Of a DNA stretch of 64,000 bases, positions 20,601 to 34,954 are shown in pieces. Both the position numbers and the translations under genes were made by a program. This DNA is from Isoetes taiwanensis. Taxonomy: Eukaryota > Streptophyta > Lycopodiopsida > Isoetales > Isoetaceae. The stretch spans positions 936,782 to 1,000,781 of the forward strand of contig JAJEKV010000012.1 in the NCBI GenBank assembly GCA_021234155.1, in the 5' to 3' direction. The notes under the pieces were generated by a model. The model worked only from the letters and a program-made list of their open reading frames with translations, ran no database searches and had not been told where the DNA came from. The first letter of the stretch is position 1. Every line of letters begins with the position of its first letter.

Positions 20601-23390
20601 TTCCATGTTTGTTCAATCGGAGTGTGGATTGAGGGCAATGATTGTGGATGATTGAATGATTGGAATAAATGGATAATTAAGGCATAGAAAGTTTTACCTT
20701 TCATCAAAAGAGTTGAAAAATCTTCTATGGAAAGAAGAGAAGAGTATATGAATCATGCTAGCCTTAGCAAGTTTATGGAGATAATACTAAAATATTCGCT
20801 TTTATGGACTCACTATTTGCACTTGCAAACCACTGGAAGCATGAAATCTGTTTGGTATTGCCAATGAAATTTTATCATTGTCCTATGCTAAGAACTAAAC
20901 GTTCGCAAACTAACTTTCTTCCAATCCTAACAAGTATCAGATACATTTTAATATGCAGTAAAGGTGCATCATGGATTGCAAATCCCTAGTAGTAAAGCCA
21001 CTAGAGGGTTTCTTTTCAAAACCCCTGCCAATGCGATTTTACCCCATAATGCATAGCTAGTAGAAAACAAAGGAGTGCTAAAATTTGAATTTTCCATATT
21101 GTCTGGCGAAGTTAGAACTATAGATGGCCATCAAAACACCTCTTGCCAAATGGATCTTCCTATGGTGCTTCGCTATATGCTTAAAATGCGCGGTTCATCA
21201 TGCTTAACCATCAACGGCCATGTTACACCCAAAAACATATTGATATGATATGTATAATACTGCCAATTTTGCATATGAGAGCCCTTTTCATCTGTATGTC
21301 CGAGTTTTGTTTCTTCAATACCAACAACATAGGTTTTTCTATAGATGAGAAAGTAGATTCGACTGCTCTTCTAGGGTTTGCAATCCAACATATTGTTATT
21401 ATGTTACTTGAAGTACCATTCTTAACCTTCCGCTTTTATTCTTTTTATCACCTCCACCTTCCTCGGCTTTATTATTTTTATCCTCAAGATTTGATCTAAT
21501 TCACTTCAAATTTCCTTCCCTGTTTTCCTTAACGCAAGCTACATAGCTAAGAAATCCCCTGGCGTACAATACCTTTCATAATGTGTAAGTTACATAGCTA
21601 AGAAGTGATGACGTTTCAAACTTGATGTTTTCAATGAGCGTAATGTTTCGCAGAGGCTATTTCGCTTAATTGGCAATCTATTATCTCGAGGTAATACCTC
21701 CTCTTGGCTCTATAAAATTGCAATGATTCCAATAGCCCCTGTTGCTTCCGGCCCAATAAGCAAATAGCTCTGCCCCCAAAGTTATTACGCCAGTGTACCT
21801 TCACCGTTTCTATCTTTGCTCGCTTTGACGGGTGCCAGCAAAGCCGTGGGATTCGGCTCGCCTCAATGCGTCAGCTAAGCCCCTACAAAGTAAATTGCCT
21901 GGCCCGCACATTATCTATATTGTAATGAGCGTAATGAAGCTTATTTCTTATCGTGAATAAAGGTTTCGTGGAAAACCCTTTGTGCATATCTTTGTGATTT
22001 TTAATGCGCTAGGCGTTTTATTTGATATGGATAACTGAATATAAAATAAGTTGATTAATAGTCGCTGTCTTCAAGTGAACTATAGTTTTGCTTTTAAACC
22101 GCCAATTTCATCGACATGGTTGGAGTGGCAAAGAACACGTCAACTTCAGTTCAGAGAAATCTTCCAATAAAAGCTCCACAAATCACGTTAATCGATCCCT
22201 CAAGTGGACTTCAAAACTTATAACCGCAAAGCTCTCAAGAAAATGCAATTTATCCTCCAAAGGCCGATTGATATTCCGCAGAGAACAACATTTACATTGT
22301 AGTTCATATAAACGTAGAGAGCCAATGGATATTACTTCACACCGCACAAAACGTAATATGATTGCATTCAGAACTCTCACTCGTTGAAAAAGTAGAAATC
22401 TGATAACATCCGGCCCGATCCAATATATATTTTATACATACACCTTCTCAGATGCACGACACCGAAACCTCTCAACTTTACCCAAAAACATCAATCTTAG
22501 TTAAGAAAAATACATCCCTCCTTGTTTCAAAAGTGAAGGCTTTACCTCGCAAATCATGCCTGATTTCGACGGCCCACCCACGCTTTGATTTTCGACAGGC
22601 AAACTACAACTTGATTTGTCTTGGGTCTTTAGATAAAGATCTTTGGCTTCCATCGCCATAAGGGCGTACCCAATTTACCCTTAGAAAATCCTTCGGGCTT
22701 CCACCGCCATAAGCTCTGCCACAATTTTTGATATGAATAATCGAGATACCTCATCAATACCTCAAATCATTTAATGAGGCTGTATCTCTGAGTCTTCAAG
22801 GCCGCTTTGTGAACCTAGAGCAAGTCCGTCGGACAGCTTTGGCGCCACTAACTAAATCAATTCTACTCGGCTTCCTTTATCTTGCCGCTGCGCTTATTTA
22901 AGGATAGAGGCGCTTCCATACCCTGCCATAGCCTCCGCATGCATAGAGAATGCTAGTGTAACCTCGTTTCCTCCCGGATGATCCGATAAACCAAGCGATG
23001 GATCTCGCTTTGTGTCTACTTCCATGCCTGGGCCCTCCCTTTTTTATCAATAAAAGATCAACTAAAAGTCTTCTACCCATTCGAGCTCTGAGAGGCAACC
23101 AGACATGATATGTAGCAGCCCTTGCAGCACCATAATACTTAGAATTTTTCTTTGTTATCGTGTTTTTACTAAATCGAGATTTGCAAACATAAACAATCTT
23201 TATTCAAGCTACCCCCTTATCGACCTAATTACAATTATATATTAGAGATAATAATGAATTATAATGAATACAATAGAGATTTATTATTCGGCCCCAAATA
23301 TACAATGAAATACATTAGAGAATGAATACATCGGTACAAGAATAATGCCTCATATGCTCATTTCTGAATTAAATGTAAGAACAGTTTATG
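17700..23390. other. AT-rich stretch without recognised genes
   Basis: Only short, incoherent frames occur. Small items seen are a TATTC-like run at 18,652-18,676 that may be an old LINE tail, a direct repeat of TACATAGCTAAGAA at 21,540-21,553 and 21,593-21,607, and a direct repeat GGCTTCCA(T/C)CGCCATAAG at about 22,635 and 22,697. None supports a gene call. Confidence 0.4.
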
Positions 23391-23394
23391 GCAG

Positions 23395-24050
23395 AACATA
23401 TACGGTTTGAACAAGAATGGACATATGAGAATGATTTGAACAAGAATGATTTACATAAGAGAAAGAATGGTTTATATATGAGAAAAGAATGGTTTGAATA
23501 TATGAGAAAAGAATGGTTAAAGAATAGTTTGAATTGTTTGAACAAGAATGTTACATTGAATGAATGTTTAGTGTACATGAATTTAGATATGAGAAACAAT
23601 GGTTCAATGGTTCAAAGAATTGTTCAATGGCTCACTTTGATGACGTGGATATGGATTTTGCTAGCTTTGCACTTAAGCCTGCTGACTTGGCTGCTGACTT
23701 GTTTGATGGCTTGCTCATGGACTTTTGTCGACTGGCCGCTGACCGTTTGTTGGCTTACTTACCGGCAAGCTCGCTGGACTTGCTGCTTAACTTGTTCCGC
23801 CGACATAACCGCTAACCTCGCCTTACCAACTTTACTTGGTTTACTTTCCTATTGACTTTACATGCCGACTTCCCCGCCATGGATTTTCACGATGATCGTA
23901 GTTCACGACTCCGGGCTTCACAATTTTTTCATTTGCTGGACTTATATGCTGACTGCTTAGCTTGATGACTTGTCTCACAAGGACCTACATGCCGACTTCC
24001 CACGGCTTGCTAATGACTCTTCGGCGTTGCTGACTTATCTCAGCCGCTGT
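23395..24050. repeat. Degenerate tandem-repeat region
   Basis: From 23,395 to 23,560 the words GAGAAAAGAATGGTTTGAAT, AACAAGAATG and TGAATGAATG recur with a period of about 20-30 bp. From 23,640 to 24,050 the words GCTGACTTG and ACATGCCGACTTCC recur, the latter at about 23,859 and 23,988. The 155-codon frame at 23,388-23,855 is a product of these repeats and I do not call it a gene. Confidence 0.55.
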
Positions 24051-24396
24051 ATATGATTGCTTCGCTACTAAGCAACATCATTGGCTAGTATATGTGAATG
24101 AGTCCGCAAACTTTCAAGTATAAGTTTCTTTACGGATACTATCCTCCACCTTTTTGTTGAAGGTATCCTCCACCCAAACATATATATCCATATCTTTCTA
24201 TACTACAATATATGTACAAAATTAACATCATTAAGTATATTCTATCAAACTTTATAGTTTCAGAAACTTTAATATACAAGATACAAAATTCCTACAGTAT
24301 ACCCCTAATAAATCTAGGATTTCTATGCGTGTACGGTCCATATCAAGGAATAAGGCGTATATGTCATCCAAACAGCCTGACAAGCCCTAACCCCCC

Positions 24397-24505
24397 GTAG
24401 AATATGCACCTAAACCAAAGGGGGTTTCGGGATTTAAATTAAATGTTGATGCAATGGTTCCAAGCTAATTAATGCCAGTTGCTATGTGTTGGTTATTGCA
24501 TTGTA
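24397..24505 (+). repeat. LTR-like fragment, copy 1
   Basis: The segment shares an exact 29-bp block (containing AATATGCACCTAAACC, 24,400-24,428) with 55,913-55,941, followed by weaker similarity for about 80 bp (ATGTTG, CAATGGTT, AAGC and GGTTATTG words in the same order). It looks like the start of a retrotransposon LTR or another dispersed repeat. No internal retroelement domain is next to it. Confidence 0.5.
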
Positions 24506-24509
24506 ATTT

Positions 24510-27500
24510 TAATGTCTTTCTGTCTTTAGGAAAACGCATTGAATGCAATGTGTTTGAAAAGTTTAAATTTGCTTGAAGTGTAGAATGTAATGGCTATGTA
24601 ATAATGATTTCTTATGGGCATAAATGCTAATTGAATACGACACCAAATCCCAAAAAGTTTTTAATCGTGCAGTAATAATAGACATCTTCGCCACAAAGCT
24701 TTACAAGCAAAACATGATGTACGCATAAAGCAAAGAGATGATGCATTGTACGCTATATGACCAAGCAATGAGATGATAAAGTTGTATCTTATATGCGGTG
24801 TCTATCTACTTGAAAATGCCTTAGACATATATATGATTCTTTCCGCGGCAGCGTTACCGGTTCCTTCATCCTTTTCGCACATCACCGCCATTCGTTGTTT
24901 GTAATGTGCCATTGTGAATAAGGCTGAAGGTATTGTCTATATTCCACGCCAATTGTGAAATGCAAATTACAGCTTAAAGTAAGAGGTGATCCCACAGCGT
25001 TGAATCAAAGGATACAAACATCGCACACGTGGCCATATATAGTGCTTTGAATTTAATTTCAGCACTGAAGATGATTGAGATGATTACATGGGCTTACGTA
25101 TGTAGGCAGCATTTAGGAGCTAGATTTTGATGAAAGTATGCAAGTCCTGCATAATAATACAAAATAACATCCCACCCGATTGCACAAACAAATTGTACTG
25201 ATCTGCGGTGTCAGCTTAAGCGGGGCAAGATTTTGGGAGGACAAATTAAGAAGCTAATTTTGGATGAGCTCTCAAGCAAACGCCCTGCTTTAGAGCACAG
25301 AGAATCAAACATCCTGCCCCAAACCTCCGAAATAAGAGAGGTTAGGTCAATCCCCAGAATATAATGCAGAGTGATGCACTCACGCGTGAAGGGACTCATG
25401 GCCCGGCAAAGATCAAGCCAATTTAAATCGATGTTTGCGTGAGCCATGCCTAGGACGAACTGTCAGCCGCATCTTTTCTTCCTTCTCTCGCGACCATTGT
25501 GGTGCAAAGAGATTTAAGCTTGCTCTTATCTACAACGCTACATGCTCCAAACAATGATACGCCGCAGTATTAGCCCAAACCAGAAAAGATACACTTTGCA
25601 ATTTTTCCTTGGACCCATCCCCATTCATACCAATCCGCCATACTTTCCTCTTCTTCTTCTAGAGCCATCATTACATCATATAGTTTGATGCCGGATTTCC
25701 TGACAGCCTCTACCGCATTAAATGTGCAAATCTGCTAAGAGCTTGTTGATATATCAACTCCCTTGACGGTATAATTTCGCAAGCAATATTTTGCATTCAA
25801 ATAAATAAATTAAGAAAATGATAGGATCAAAACAAAAAATAATTGAAGCGTTTACTGCTTAGAAGAGGTTAACTCTCATATGTGCTAACTCTAAGGATAG
25901 TTTGGGAATTTGAATAGGCATTCCTCAGCAGAAACGTGGAGATGGTGCATTCCCTTCCTCAGAATAGATTCCAGTGGTTTTTACAACATTATCCCCGTGA
26001 CCGTGATCCTTGCTGACACCGTGGACCTGCTTTTAGCTAAAAAGTCGCCTTCCTCAGATATACGCGCCAAAATGTATACCAACACGTAGTTATTCCAAAG
26101 ACAAGACATAAACCGCAACACTCTTCCAAATGACTTCCCGCATAAGTTCTAACTATTTTTTACTACCATTTTCGTCCAACTCCCAATTTTTCAATCAAAC
26201 GTTAAGAACTATCGCGGGTCGTATTGCTTGCCTTTAAACTCAAAATGGGGCTTTTAAAGATACAATTTGTCTTATATCGCGACCAAAGCCGATCGCATCC
26301 TTATTCCAACAAAGATACAATGCTTGATGATGTATCAACGATCTATGAACTCAAATCCAGACATGTATCAATCAAAGTATATGAAGTTATTTGCCATGCA
26401 CAAATTTGCCTACAAGACTATCCAGTGAGGGATCTTTGATACGCTAATGCTTGTATGCAAGGTCAACTCCATTCAAGCGTAGATTCTAAGTGTAGGTAGA
26501 GGCTTCAAACTCCCTCCAAGCCACGCCTTTAACCCTAAATAGTTTATTTTTTTTGCTAGATATTCTCTCGGCTCACATGCAAGAAACACCTGCAAAAATA
26601 GGAACCGCTACTAATTAAAACCACACCATTTCTTTCTTCAATCAAAATCAATGGTCGAGAAAGGGAAGCACTCTAGAACATCGCTTGCTAGTAATGACGC
26701 GAATTATCGCTCAAATCATATAAAACCTTAATAAAAGCCGTATAAAAATCTAAAGGAAACCCCCTCAAGTTATAATGCTATAGATATTCATGTCAAAATT
26801 GCGTGATCACTGTGTGATCAGAACATCAAGTAACTGCCTATTCAAGTAGTCTATACTACTGCCTCCTTATGTTTATAAAACTTGTCTCAGGACCACCACT
26901 TCCTCCCAAATTTTTAGCCCTCAAAGATATTTTGTATGCTTATAACATGCTTAGGTACATTACATTTTAAGATGTAGATGTTAACCTTCTCCTTAGTTAT
27001 CTTCGAGCACCACCGAAAGCTCTCCTACATCGTATAATATCTCGATTTCACTCCCAAGATCTCCTCATAGATCAGGCCACTCCAGTACATCATCATGAAT
27101 CCCTAATTTTAATTTCAAAACGCCCGTACCTACTATCTTTGTGTATGCACTTACTTACTTACCCACCCAACAATTATGACAAAAGCATGAGTAATTTATA
27201 TGTGCAACTTGAGTGGGTATCCCTTTGAGTTTCAACGCCTGGATGCTATGAAATTTATCAATCCCTTGTTAAAGTGGTACGTCGAATCGCGAACTCGCTT
27301 ACTTTTCCAGCGCTTAATCTCCCAAAATACCTACAAAACACATATTAATGAGTGATAGTAATGTTTAATACTACAACATCACACAACAAATATGATTTTA
27401 CATATGATGTACCTATGTTTGTCAATCCTTGAAGTACCCGTGCGCACTGAACAATGTCATGAGTATTCCTAAAGGTTTAGAATTTCTTTTAACATTTTGT

Positions 27501-30500
27501 GTGTGTGAGTTCTCGTAATCAGCTCTACATCGCGTTTCACCGCCATTCAAGTACTATTTTCATTATCTGCAAAATGTAGGCCAATTCAAACAGTTGAAAT
27601 TTACATTTTCCATGATATGAAGCAAAGTAGTTCAGCTTTGATTGAATGTCGAAAGTTTTAAAAATCTACCAAGAAAGTAGAATGCTCTTGCACCCTTGAA
27701 CCTGTGTGAGCAAAATGTATCATCACATTACAGTGAGTTGTTATCCGACTTTGTTGGTCAAGTAATCAAAGATGCTTGTTACACAAGGTTTCCGGACGAA
27801 TAAGGCGTCATGATCCCCATATCCCAAATGTAGAAATGTGTTTCCTGATATGGCACAGTCACCACGCTAAGGAATTCTTCTCAATACCCTTGTTGTTGCA
27901 TGCCTATAAGTGATGTACAAGTAATCGCGGCATTGATCCTTTCTCCATGTAAGCTGATTTGCTGTATTTGAAGGTATAGTTTTCAAAGAAAATCTATGAC
28001 TCCATACTACAAGCAGCTGAAAGTCTTAGATAATTCTTTTTGAATTGCTTTGTTTTGCCACTCAAGTTCTCATAGTTATGGGAAATGAATTCAGTCACAA
28101 TCATTTTGGCATAAGACAACATCTATCGTTGAATTGGTCTTGTATACAAGCTCACAATTAGTTTCGTAAACCAATTTTGTCCCAATTATTAGTTATCAGC
28201 TTCTTTTTGCTGAGATTCAAAAACCTAAAAAATATAGCAATGCACACAACACAAAAGAAGAAAATAAATATGCCTCACCTACCCTATCAAAGATTTTCCA
28301 TTCTACCAAATGCCTCCGGCCTTTGCTTAGGATCTTTGGGACACATAGGTAACTTAGACGTATAGCGCTGGTATTTCAGCAATATGCACAATGAGCATAC
28401 CACTCTATCCTACATAAATTGACTCCACAAATCACTGTATAATTTTGAGGGGCTTGGCTATGATTGCTTCATAGCCTCACCCAGCACCATTACGTATCAG
28501 TACACCATAGCCACACTATGAATATTTCTCAGTTCAACCTAATTTTGATGATGAATGCTTCGGTTTTAATATAGTCAAGTCTCATGCGGTACACACAACA
28601 ACAAGTTTTCGATCTTTATTTTCTAACAAATGGTGATTTTAATGCACCCTAACAATGTCGGTGAAAGATACTTCAAATTTGATATTCTTTCAAATCTTGT
28701 ATAAAATGCATCGCAATAAAGCAATGTTGTTAGTATTGTGAACAAATGAACATGGAACTTCAAACCTTTGGTTTCTCCAGAAATTGAAGAGCATGCATTA
28801 TCTTGTTTCCTACAAGCCTAATCTTTAATAACATGCTTCTTGCATGAAACTCGTGTCCTAAAAGTCCAAATGTCGGCCATTAATTTTGTTGTTTTCTCTG
28901 CTTAGTTTATCGCATCTGCTTTTTGAATATTGACTACAAGCACAATTTCTGCCGTTTTTCCTCTCTAACTGAAGTCACATATCTTCTATTCATGCTAAGG
29001 CACTGGAAGTTTCCAAGCAAGTAGTACCAGGACAAATAACATATACCATGGCTGAGGTCCTTGCCGTGAAGCACATCCGCCGACCGCATACTATGGTTTG
29101 CAAGAGAATTCCTCAAGTTGTTAACTATCTTAGCTCATTGTCCTAATAAGCGCTCACTTGGGCCATTTCAAATTCTCGCAGCAACTTTAGCAAAGACCTC
29201 AAAGAACTTCTTTTCCCTTCCTTTTTGAAAGCTACATACCCCATTAGCATGTTCGTACATTTGTTGTTTTCTCTGCCCAAAACATTGGCTTTCGTGATTC
29301 TTGCTATCTTCGGTCAATTCAGCTTCCGTTGCTCTTTATTGCTCGCTACCTTCTTTTTGCAGCAATGTATCTTTTCCTATAGATTAACAAATTCTTTTGT
29401 AAAGTTTCAATTTTTTATGAGGCACTCCGATGAAAAAGTGAGAACTGCCGCTGATAAAGGGAATCTCACCCTAATTTAAAGTCAATCCGCCTCAACTCTA
29501 ATCGCTTTTGGGTCGCCCGTAGGGGGCAATCCTCTTGTTGGAGAGTGGAGTGACATATAGGTGGTCTTGATTTGATTTGTATATATAATATTCCATAAAA
29601 TATTCTAAGTACACCTGCTATGCATTGTTTGGGATTAGTTAAGGTTTATATGACGCTTTGTGATACTTGGACGACGAGATTGTTTAGGACCAGCTTAAAC
29701 CCGCGGTATGGATTATAGAACCTATTAATCAGTTTGAAGCAAAGAATCCTACACACCCTCCACGTATGATTCTCAATTGCTTGATAGAAAATGGATTTTA
29801 GCGTAGGTTTCCATTTCTAGCCCCTTTGATTTCTACATTTATAATCGGGTTTTTATAATCCCCTATGCCCTTTTAAATGTGTGTGCAGTGTACACCCTCC
29901 TTTCTAGAACTTTTTCCCTTTTTTCAGTGCAGGTTTCAACCAATGAAGGCTGAAGAGATTTCACAAAACTACAGATGCCATGACTTACAAGTACAAAATT
30001 CTATCACCTCCATTGTGTCCTGGCTATTACACTTTTTAGTACCACGTTCTTTGAAGTTAGAGTTCGTAAATATATCCGAAAAATTGATTGTTTTAATTTG
30101 CTTTTTGCCTTCGTTTATGTTGCAAACAACCATCAATTCAACATGCCGCTATAGTTATAGTCTTGAGCGTACAATTTGTGGGTTAATCCATATATTCCAT
30201 CATATCTGTCGATTGTGTGTTTTTGATTTACTATAAGATAGTTTAGTTTATGTACTTTCATGATTCAAGGACAATCATGGCTTTTGCAGATATACATATT
30301 TCTAATCCTTCTATAATTTATGTATCACTGAAGAAGGCATTATAGGTACTCCACAATTGATGGATGCCATTGATATACCCAGAGCTTTTGAGCTGATTGG
30401 TCAAAAAGATTGATCTCACTCCCATAAAAGCGATTCCTTAAACCCCTGTGAAGATGTTGCATCATCGTTATAAAAAACTTTAAACGCCTAATTCGGTTCT

Positions 30501-33050
30501 AATTCAAACTGATAAAAACAAGTGTTGTTGACAACATATCTAGATAATGAGTTTGCATTTCTCATGGAGATGTAGGAAATATTTTTTGTTTAATCGCGGA
30601 AGGCAAGAGTTGCTTTATTTTAGGTTTCATTCGCAATCGCAGAGGCCCGCCGACCTAATGCCACCGGAGTGGGTCCGCCATTCTTATGGTAAGGGGAGCC
30701 CCGCTTCCCTTCCCTACAAAATAGAAGTAGGGAAGCCAGATTTTTGGGATCGCGAGCTGTTTTCACACCGCATTTGAAGACAATCTTGAACAAATTAGAA
30801 GAGACCCGGCAAAATCGATGTTTTAGAGGTTCTATGATAGATCCGGCGTAAAACATATATGCTCGTAAAGAACCTACCCTTAAAGCACTCTAAGATCCTA
30901 TTCTTGGCGGCTTCCTTCTACAAAGAACAAAATGCCACGTATCAGGAAGATCTGCGAAAATGCGTGAAGTTCGTCGAGTAAATAAGTGCGCCGTCATGCG
31001 AATCGAAAGCAACCCAACTTCTATTCCAATATTGGCCTATGCCATGCCGCCTCATTTCCATTGGGCGCAGGGAATCAAAATGCACTCTACTTATTTTGTA
31101 AAGGTCAAGGAAAGTTCTTGAATTTGAACCAATTGAATCACACAAATTAAAACACTAGAGCCGGCGGACTCCACCATCTACCCTTTACTAAAGAATGTGG
31201 ATCGCATTAACGCGGGCAAACACACTAACTAAAGGTAGGAGAGACACAAATTGAACCTCGCGAGTGGATCGGCATAGCAGAATCCAGTAGTTCAAACCTG
31301 GGCCTCACATCGCGGAATCAAAAGCACAATGATTCAAACTGACCCAAAATCGTGAATCAAAAATGCAAAGGATCCAAGACCGTATTCCAAACGGTGAACC
31401 AAAACCCGTATAAATGTGGAAGATCAAAGCTTCAAAACCACAATTCAGCTTTGTATTAAAGTACGCCATGTAATTATCGCGATGCAGGCGTATCGCCCGA
31501 GCAACAAAAAAATGGCATCTCTGGCAACTCTGGCAGCCCAAATTGGTTATGGATTTAGTTCAAAAAAATCGCTCTACAAAACAAAAACTTATCCTGAAAT
31601 AATGGCACAAACAAGACACGACTTTCCTCAAGTAATCTAAACAACAGTTCCCATCATAAAAGTTCTTACATAAAAGATAAATTTCCTGTCCTTACAAGAA
31701 AGAAAGGATCAGATTCTCATCTCTTCATACTTAGAATGTAGATGAGAATTGGGGTTCTATCGTTCAAAAGACCTGCAAGTAATAAAACAGTTGAAGAGAT
31801 GCATTTCATGTTAGTTAAATGGCACGCTAAAGTCCAAAAACATTAGGGAAAAATTGAAGAGTATGAACAACACCAAAAATAAACTAGCTGGTCCTGATTT
31901 TGTGAAATCATTTCACAATATTATGGTTGGTAGAATCATTATCGGCGATCAAATCTCCTCAATCACAATCGAGTCCCAAGTTCTCAGATGATGTGCAAGA
32001 TTAAGCGTTTTGTTGACTTATATGCTTTGCTGATTTGAGCAATTTATCCCTTCTTATAGTTACACCAAGTTGTTAAGTATTTGAGGCACCAAAGAACTGT
32101 AAGAGCGTTATTTGAAGTACCAAAGAAGTAGCAAAGACCACGCTGCTCTCAAACTCTTTTGGCACAACATACCGTAAGTTTCCTTGCAGAACTGAAGTGT
32201 TACCTCAACAATGGCCATGCAACAAATACCAATCTTTGAAGGTTGAACCTCACACTATTCTCAAGTAAGAGTTCCATACATAGCGCAACCACAATACTAA
32301 GGGATACATTGAACTTTATGGCCGCGATATATCTTCTCACCATGAGCTGCTCCAACCGCCATATATGTGAGTCAGCTTCGTTGATCCATCCCATTCTCAG
32401 AATAGAGTGACCGCTACTACCTCGCTGCCATGGAACGCTAAAAAGATTTTGCCCAAATAATACCTTCCTTCTCGTGTGTATCATCATACAACACCGCAAA
32501 CCGAAGCATCAGACTCAATGTTAAGTCTGCCATTTTCTCAACAACTTCTATGGTGGAGGTCCTTTTCGCTGTTAGAAAGACAATAACTTAACAACTTGTA
32601 GGCTAAATTTTGTGGATGATCTTATTGCACTGCTCCAATTTGTAGGTTCTTAATTTTCTTGGATATAGCCGCTAGTTGTTTCTCCAAAGGCAGTTCAGTT
32701 GCACTGTGCCAAATCTTGGACCGGCAATAGTTTCTAACACATTTTTGATCAGTAATATCATCTGTTCTGTCCATTGTGCACTGCTGAATTGGTTTGGCCT
32801 GTGAGGAATGTAACTTTGATCACCAAACCAACCATTATGTTTCCCGCTCTTCGCTCGAGGAGGAAGCCGGGGAAGGGTTCAAGGACATCCTCCGGCCGTT
32901 GCGCACAAGTAATGAAATCTTCTAGCTCTTACCACAACCGAAAAATGTTTTACCGGTACAATACGTATGATGCCGCACCTTGTTCCCTCGAATTAAATGC
33001 ATTTGTCTCATACACAAGAAAGGAGCTTCATTGGCTTTGAAGCAATCATA
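24510..33050. other. AT-rich stretch without recognised genes
   Basis: Frames are short and unlike known proteins. The longest, at 29,877-30,236 (119 codons), is hydrophobic and without motifs. The minus strand at 32,200-32,520 has a 99-codon frame that could be a very worn PPR segment, related in style to the relic at 33.1-33.4 kb, but the match is too weak for a call. Confidence 0.35.
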
Positions 33051-33059
33051 GCAAAGGGG

Positions 33060-33395
33060 ACACCAACTTGGTAGTATCCAAAGTTGGCTGGCCACAAAAT
33101 ATAATAATCCTAGAAAGGATTCTGGCCAATGTTTGCAAGTCGGAGGGCATTTAACATGGTGCCATTGTTCTTAGCCAGCCATTCTCAAGATCAATGATGA
33201 TCTGTTCGATGCCAGCCCTTCCATGTATAAAGTGCTAATGAACAAAGTCTACCAACAAGTGGATGTATGACCCCGAATTCCATAGTTCTTAAGTATTTTT
33301 CCTTAGGTTTGACTTCAAACCGGAAGAACTGCAAATGGCAAAGGCCGAAGTCTGCCACCTGGCGTAGATGCATTCCACCGCCTTGGATCATAGTC
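33060..33395 (-). pseudogene. Possible PPR protein relic, C-terminal part
   Basis: On the minus strand one frame reads GGMHLRQVADFGL, then KEKYLRTMEFGVIHPLV, and the next reads HLLVDF followed by GRAGIEQIIIDLENGW. Plant PPR proteins of the PLS/E type have the order VTFVGLLSAC, YF.SM...GV.P...HY, VDLLGRAG.L.EA..LI, and the relic follows it. PPR proteins bind organellar RNA, often as editing factors; the locus itself is broken by frameshifts and stops. The shortness leaves real doubt. Confidence 0.4.
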
Positions 33396-33669
33396 TAGCA
33401 AGACGCCGCACGGGCGCAACAGTCCAAATTCAGAGGATCAAGGATTTGAATACTTACTTTGTGGAAGCAAGGTGCCAAGCATGATTTTACCATAAAAGCT
33501 GTTACGTGTGACTCGCAATGCCCTAAATACCGAGCACATAATCCCAATATACTTTTCTCAAGCACGCCTTTGAGCTTTCAGGCCACTTACGCCGCCGTAT
33601 CCGCTAGCAAAAAGAATACAAGGAACCTCTTCCTGCCGTAAAAAGTTGTTTCAGCCTTTCTCATGGTAC

Positions 33670-33800
33670 CAATGCAGGTAAGCTCACTCCTCATCCTCCT
33701 CCTCCGCCTCGGCTTCCTCCTCCTCCGCCATCATTATCACTACTAGAAAACATCATGATCATCATCAAGACCATCAATTTCGCTGATTGGTTTGATCAAC
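33670..33800. repeat. TCC/GCC-rich then ATC-rich simple sequence
   Basis: TCCTCCTCCGCC repeats near 33,690-33,735 are followed by ATCATGATCATCATCAAG-type sequence near 33,760-33,785. This is low-complexity sequence only. Confidence 0.7.
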
Positions 33801-34210
33801 CTGATATTATGGCATCCGGGTCAATTTTTACAACCGGTGGTCAATTTTATCTTCTGTCTATAAGCAAAGAAAGATGGGTGAAGTAAATCACCCAAAACCT
33901 TTGAACAATCGGCCAAACTGACATCGCCTCGATCTTGTTGTATGCGGTATTGTTCAGTCCATGATCATGTCCTCGCATTCTTCATCACCATCAACCAAAG
34001 ATAATAAAGACAAGGGCATCATCACCTTCGCGGTGACATGATCCACTTCCACTCTCACATCATATTCTCTTACTAGACTTTAAACCCAATTCTCACACTC
34101 ACATCATGCTTCATTGACCCAAGATCGATAGCCACGCCTTACTGCCATGCTCGGAATTCTATCATTTAAAAATCAGCGTGGCCTCAAGGTTGTCTTACCT
34201 TCGCCAATTT

Positions 34211-34337
34211 GGTAATTTGTTTCTTCATGCCGCTTACCTGAGGGATCCGGTGTTGCCGCTCTAATTATATTACAAGAGGGAAGCCGTTTCCACCCCGCTT
34301 TTGCCTTCCTTCGCCATAGCCGAAAAGATAAAGATAG
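34211..34337. repeat. Dispersed repeat R1, copy 1
   Basis: It aligns with 40,012-40,140: both start GGTAATTTGTTT, contain CTAATTATA, a GGAAG block and a CTTTTGCCT block, and end CGAAAAGATAAAGATAG. Around it (34,265-34,735) the minus strand has coding-like frames, for example NKNHLEGKNPEADAKAVEL, that I cannot identify; they extend beyond the shared part. Confidence 0.55.
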
Positions 34338-34954
34338 GACCAGTGGTCAATTCGACCGCCTTCGCATCGGCTTCGGGATTTTTGCCTTCCAAATGATTTT
34401 TGTTGCCCGTAGGGCAACCCTCGTAGGGCAACCCCTCGGGAGTATGGGGCAAGACGCGATAGAGGGCCGCGGATGGAAGAATCTGTGGCATATCCCTTGG
34501 TTTCCACTACCGTGGGACTTTGGGATTTGAGGGACCAAGACGGTTGACTCGGCATATGGATTCCACATGAGCTCTGGCTTTATGGGTGGGGGATGTGGTC
34601 AGATCTTTCAGTCTGGGCCCGCCCACCGATGTCTGACTCAGGATGGATTTTCGCAAGTCGCTATGGTCATAGGATCCTATTGAGCCCACATTTGCCATGG
34701 TTTTAGCATAGGATGATCCCAGGAAGGCCAACAACGGCCTTTCTACACACCCTGCTTCTTCCTCCGCTCGCGACGTAAGAACTTCCCTTTGACTCGTGAG
34801 GGCTTGCTCTCGCTTTCTCAGCCAGAGTCCTCCTCACCTATTGTCTTAAAAAGTCGAAATGCATTCATGACATATTCATTGAGAAATCAAATGTTTTGTT
34901 GCCAGAATGAAGGCTGTGATGCTAAACCTTAATTCAAAGAGTCAAGCAACATAT

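Noticed and set aside
23388-23855. 155-codon open frame
   Set aside because: It is generated by tandem repeats and has no protein-like organisation.
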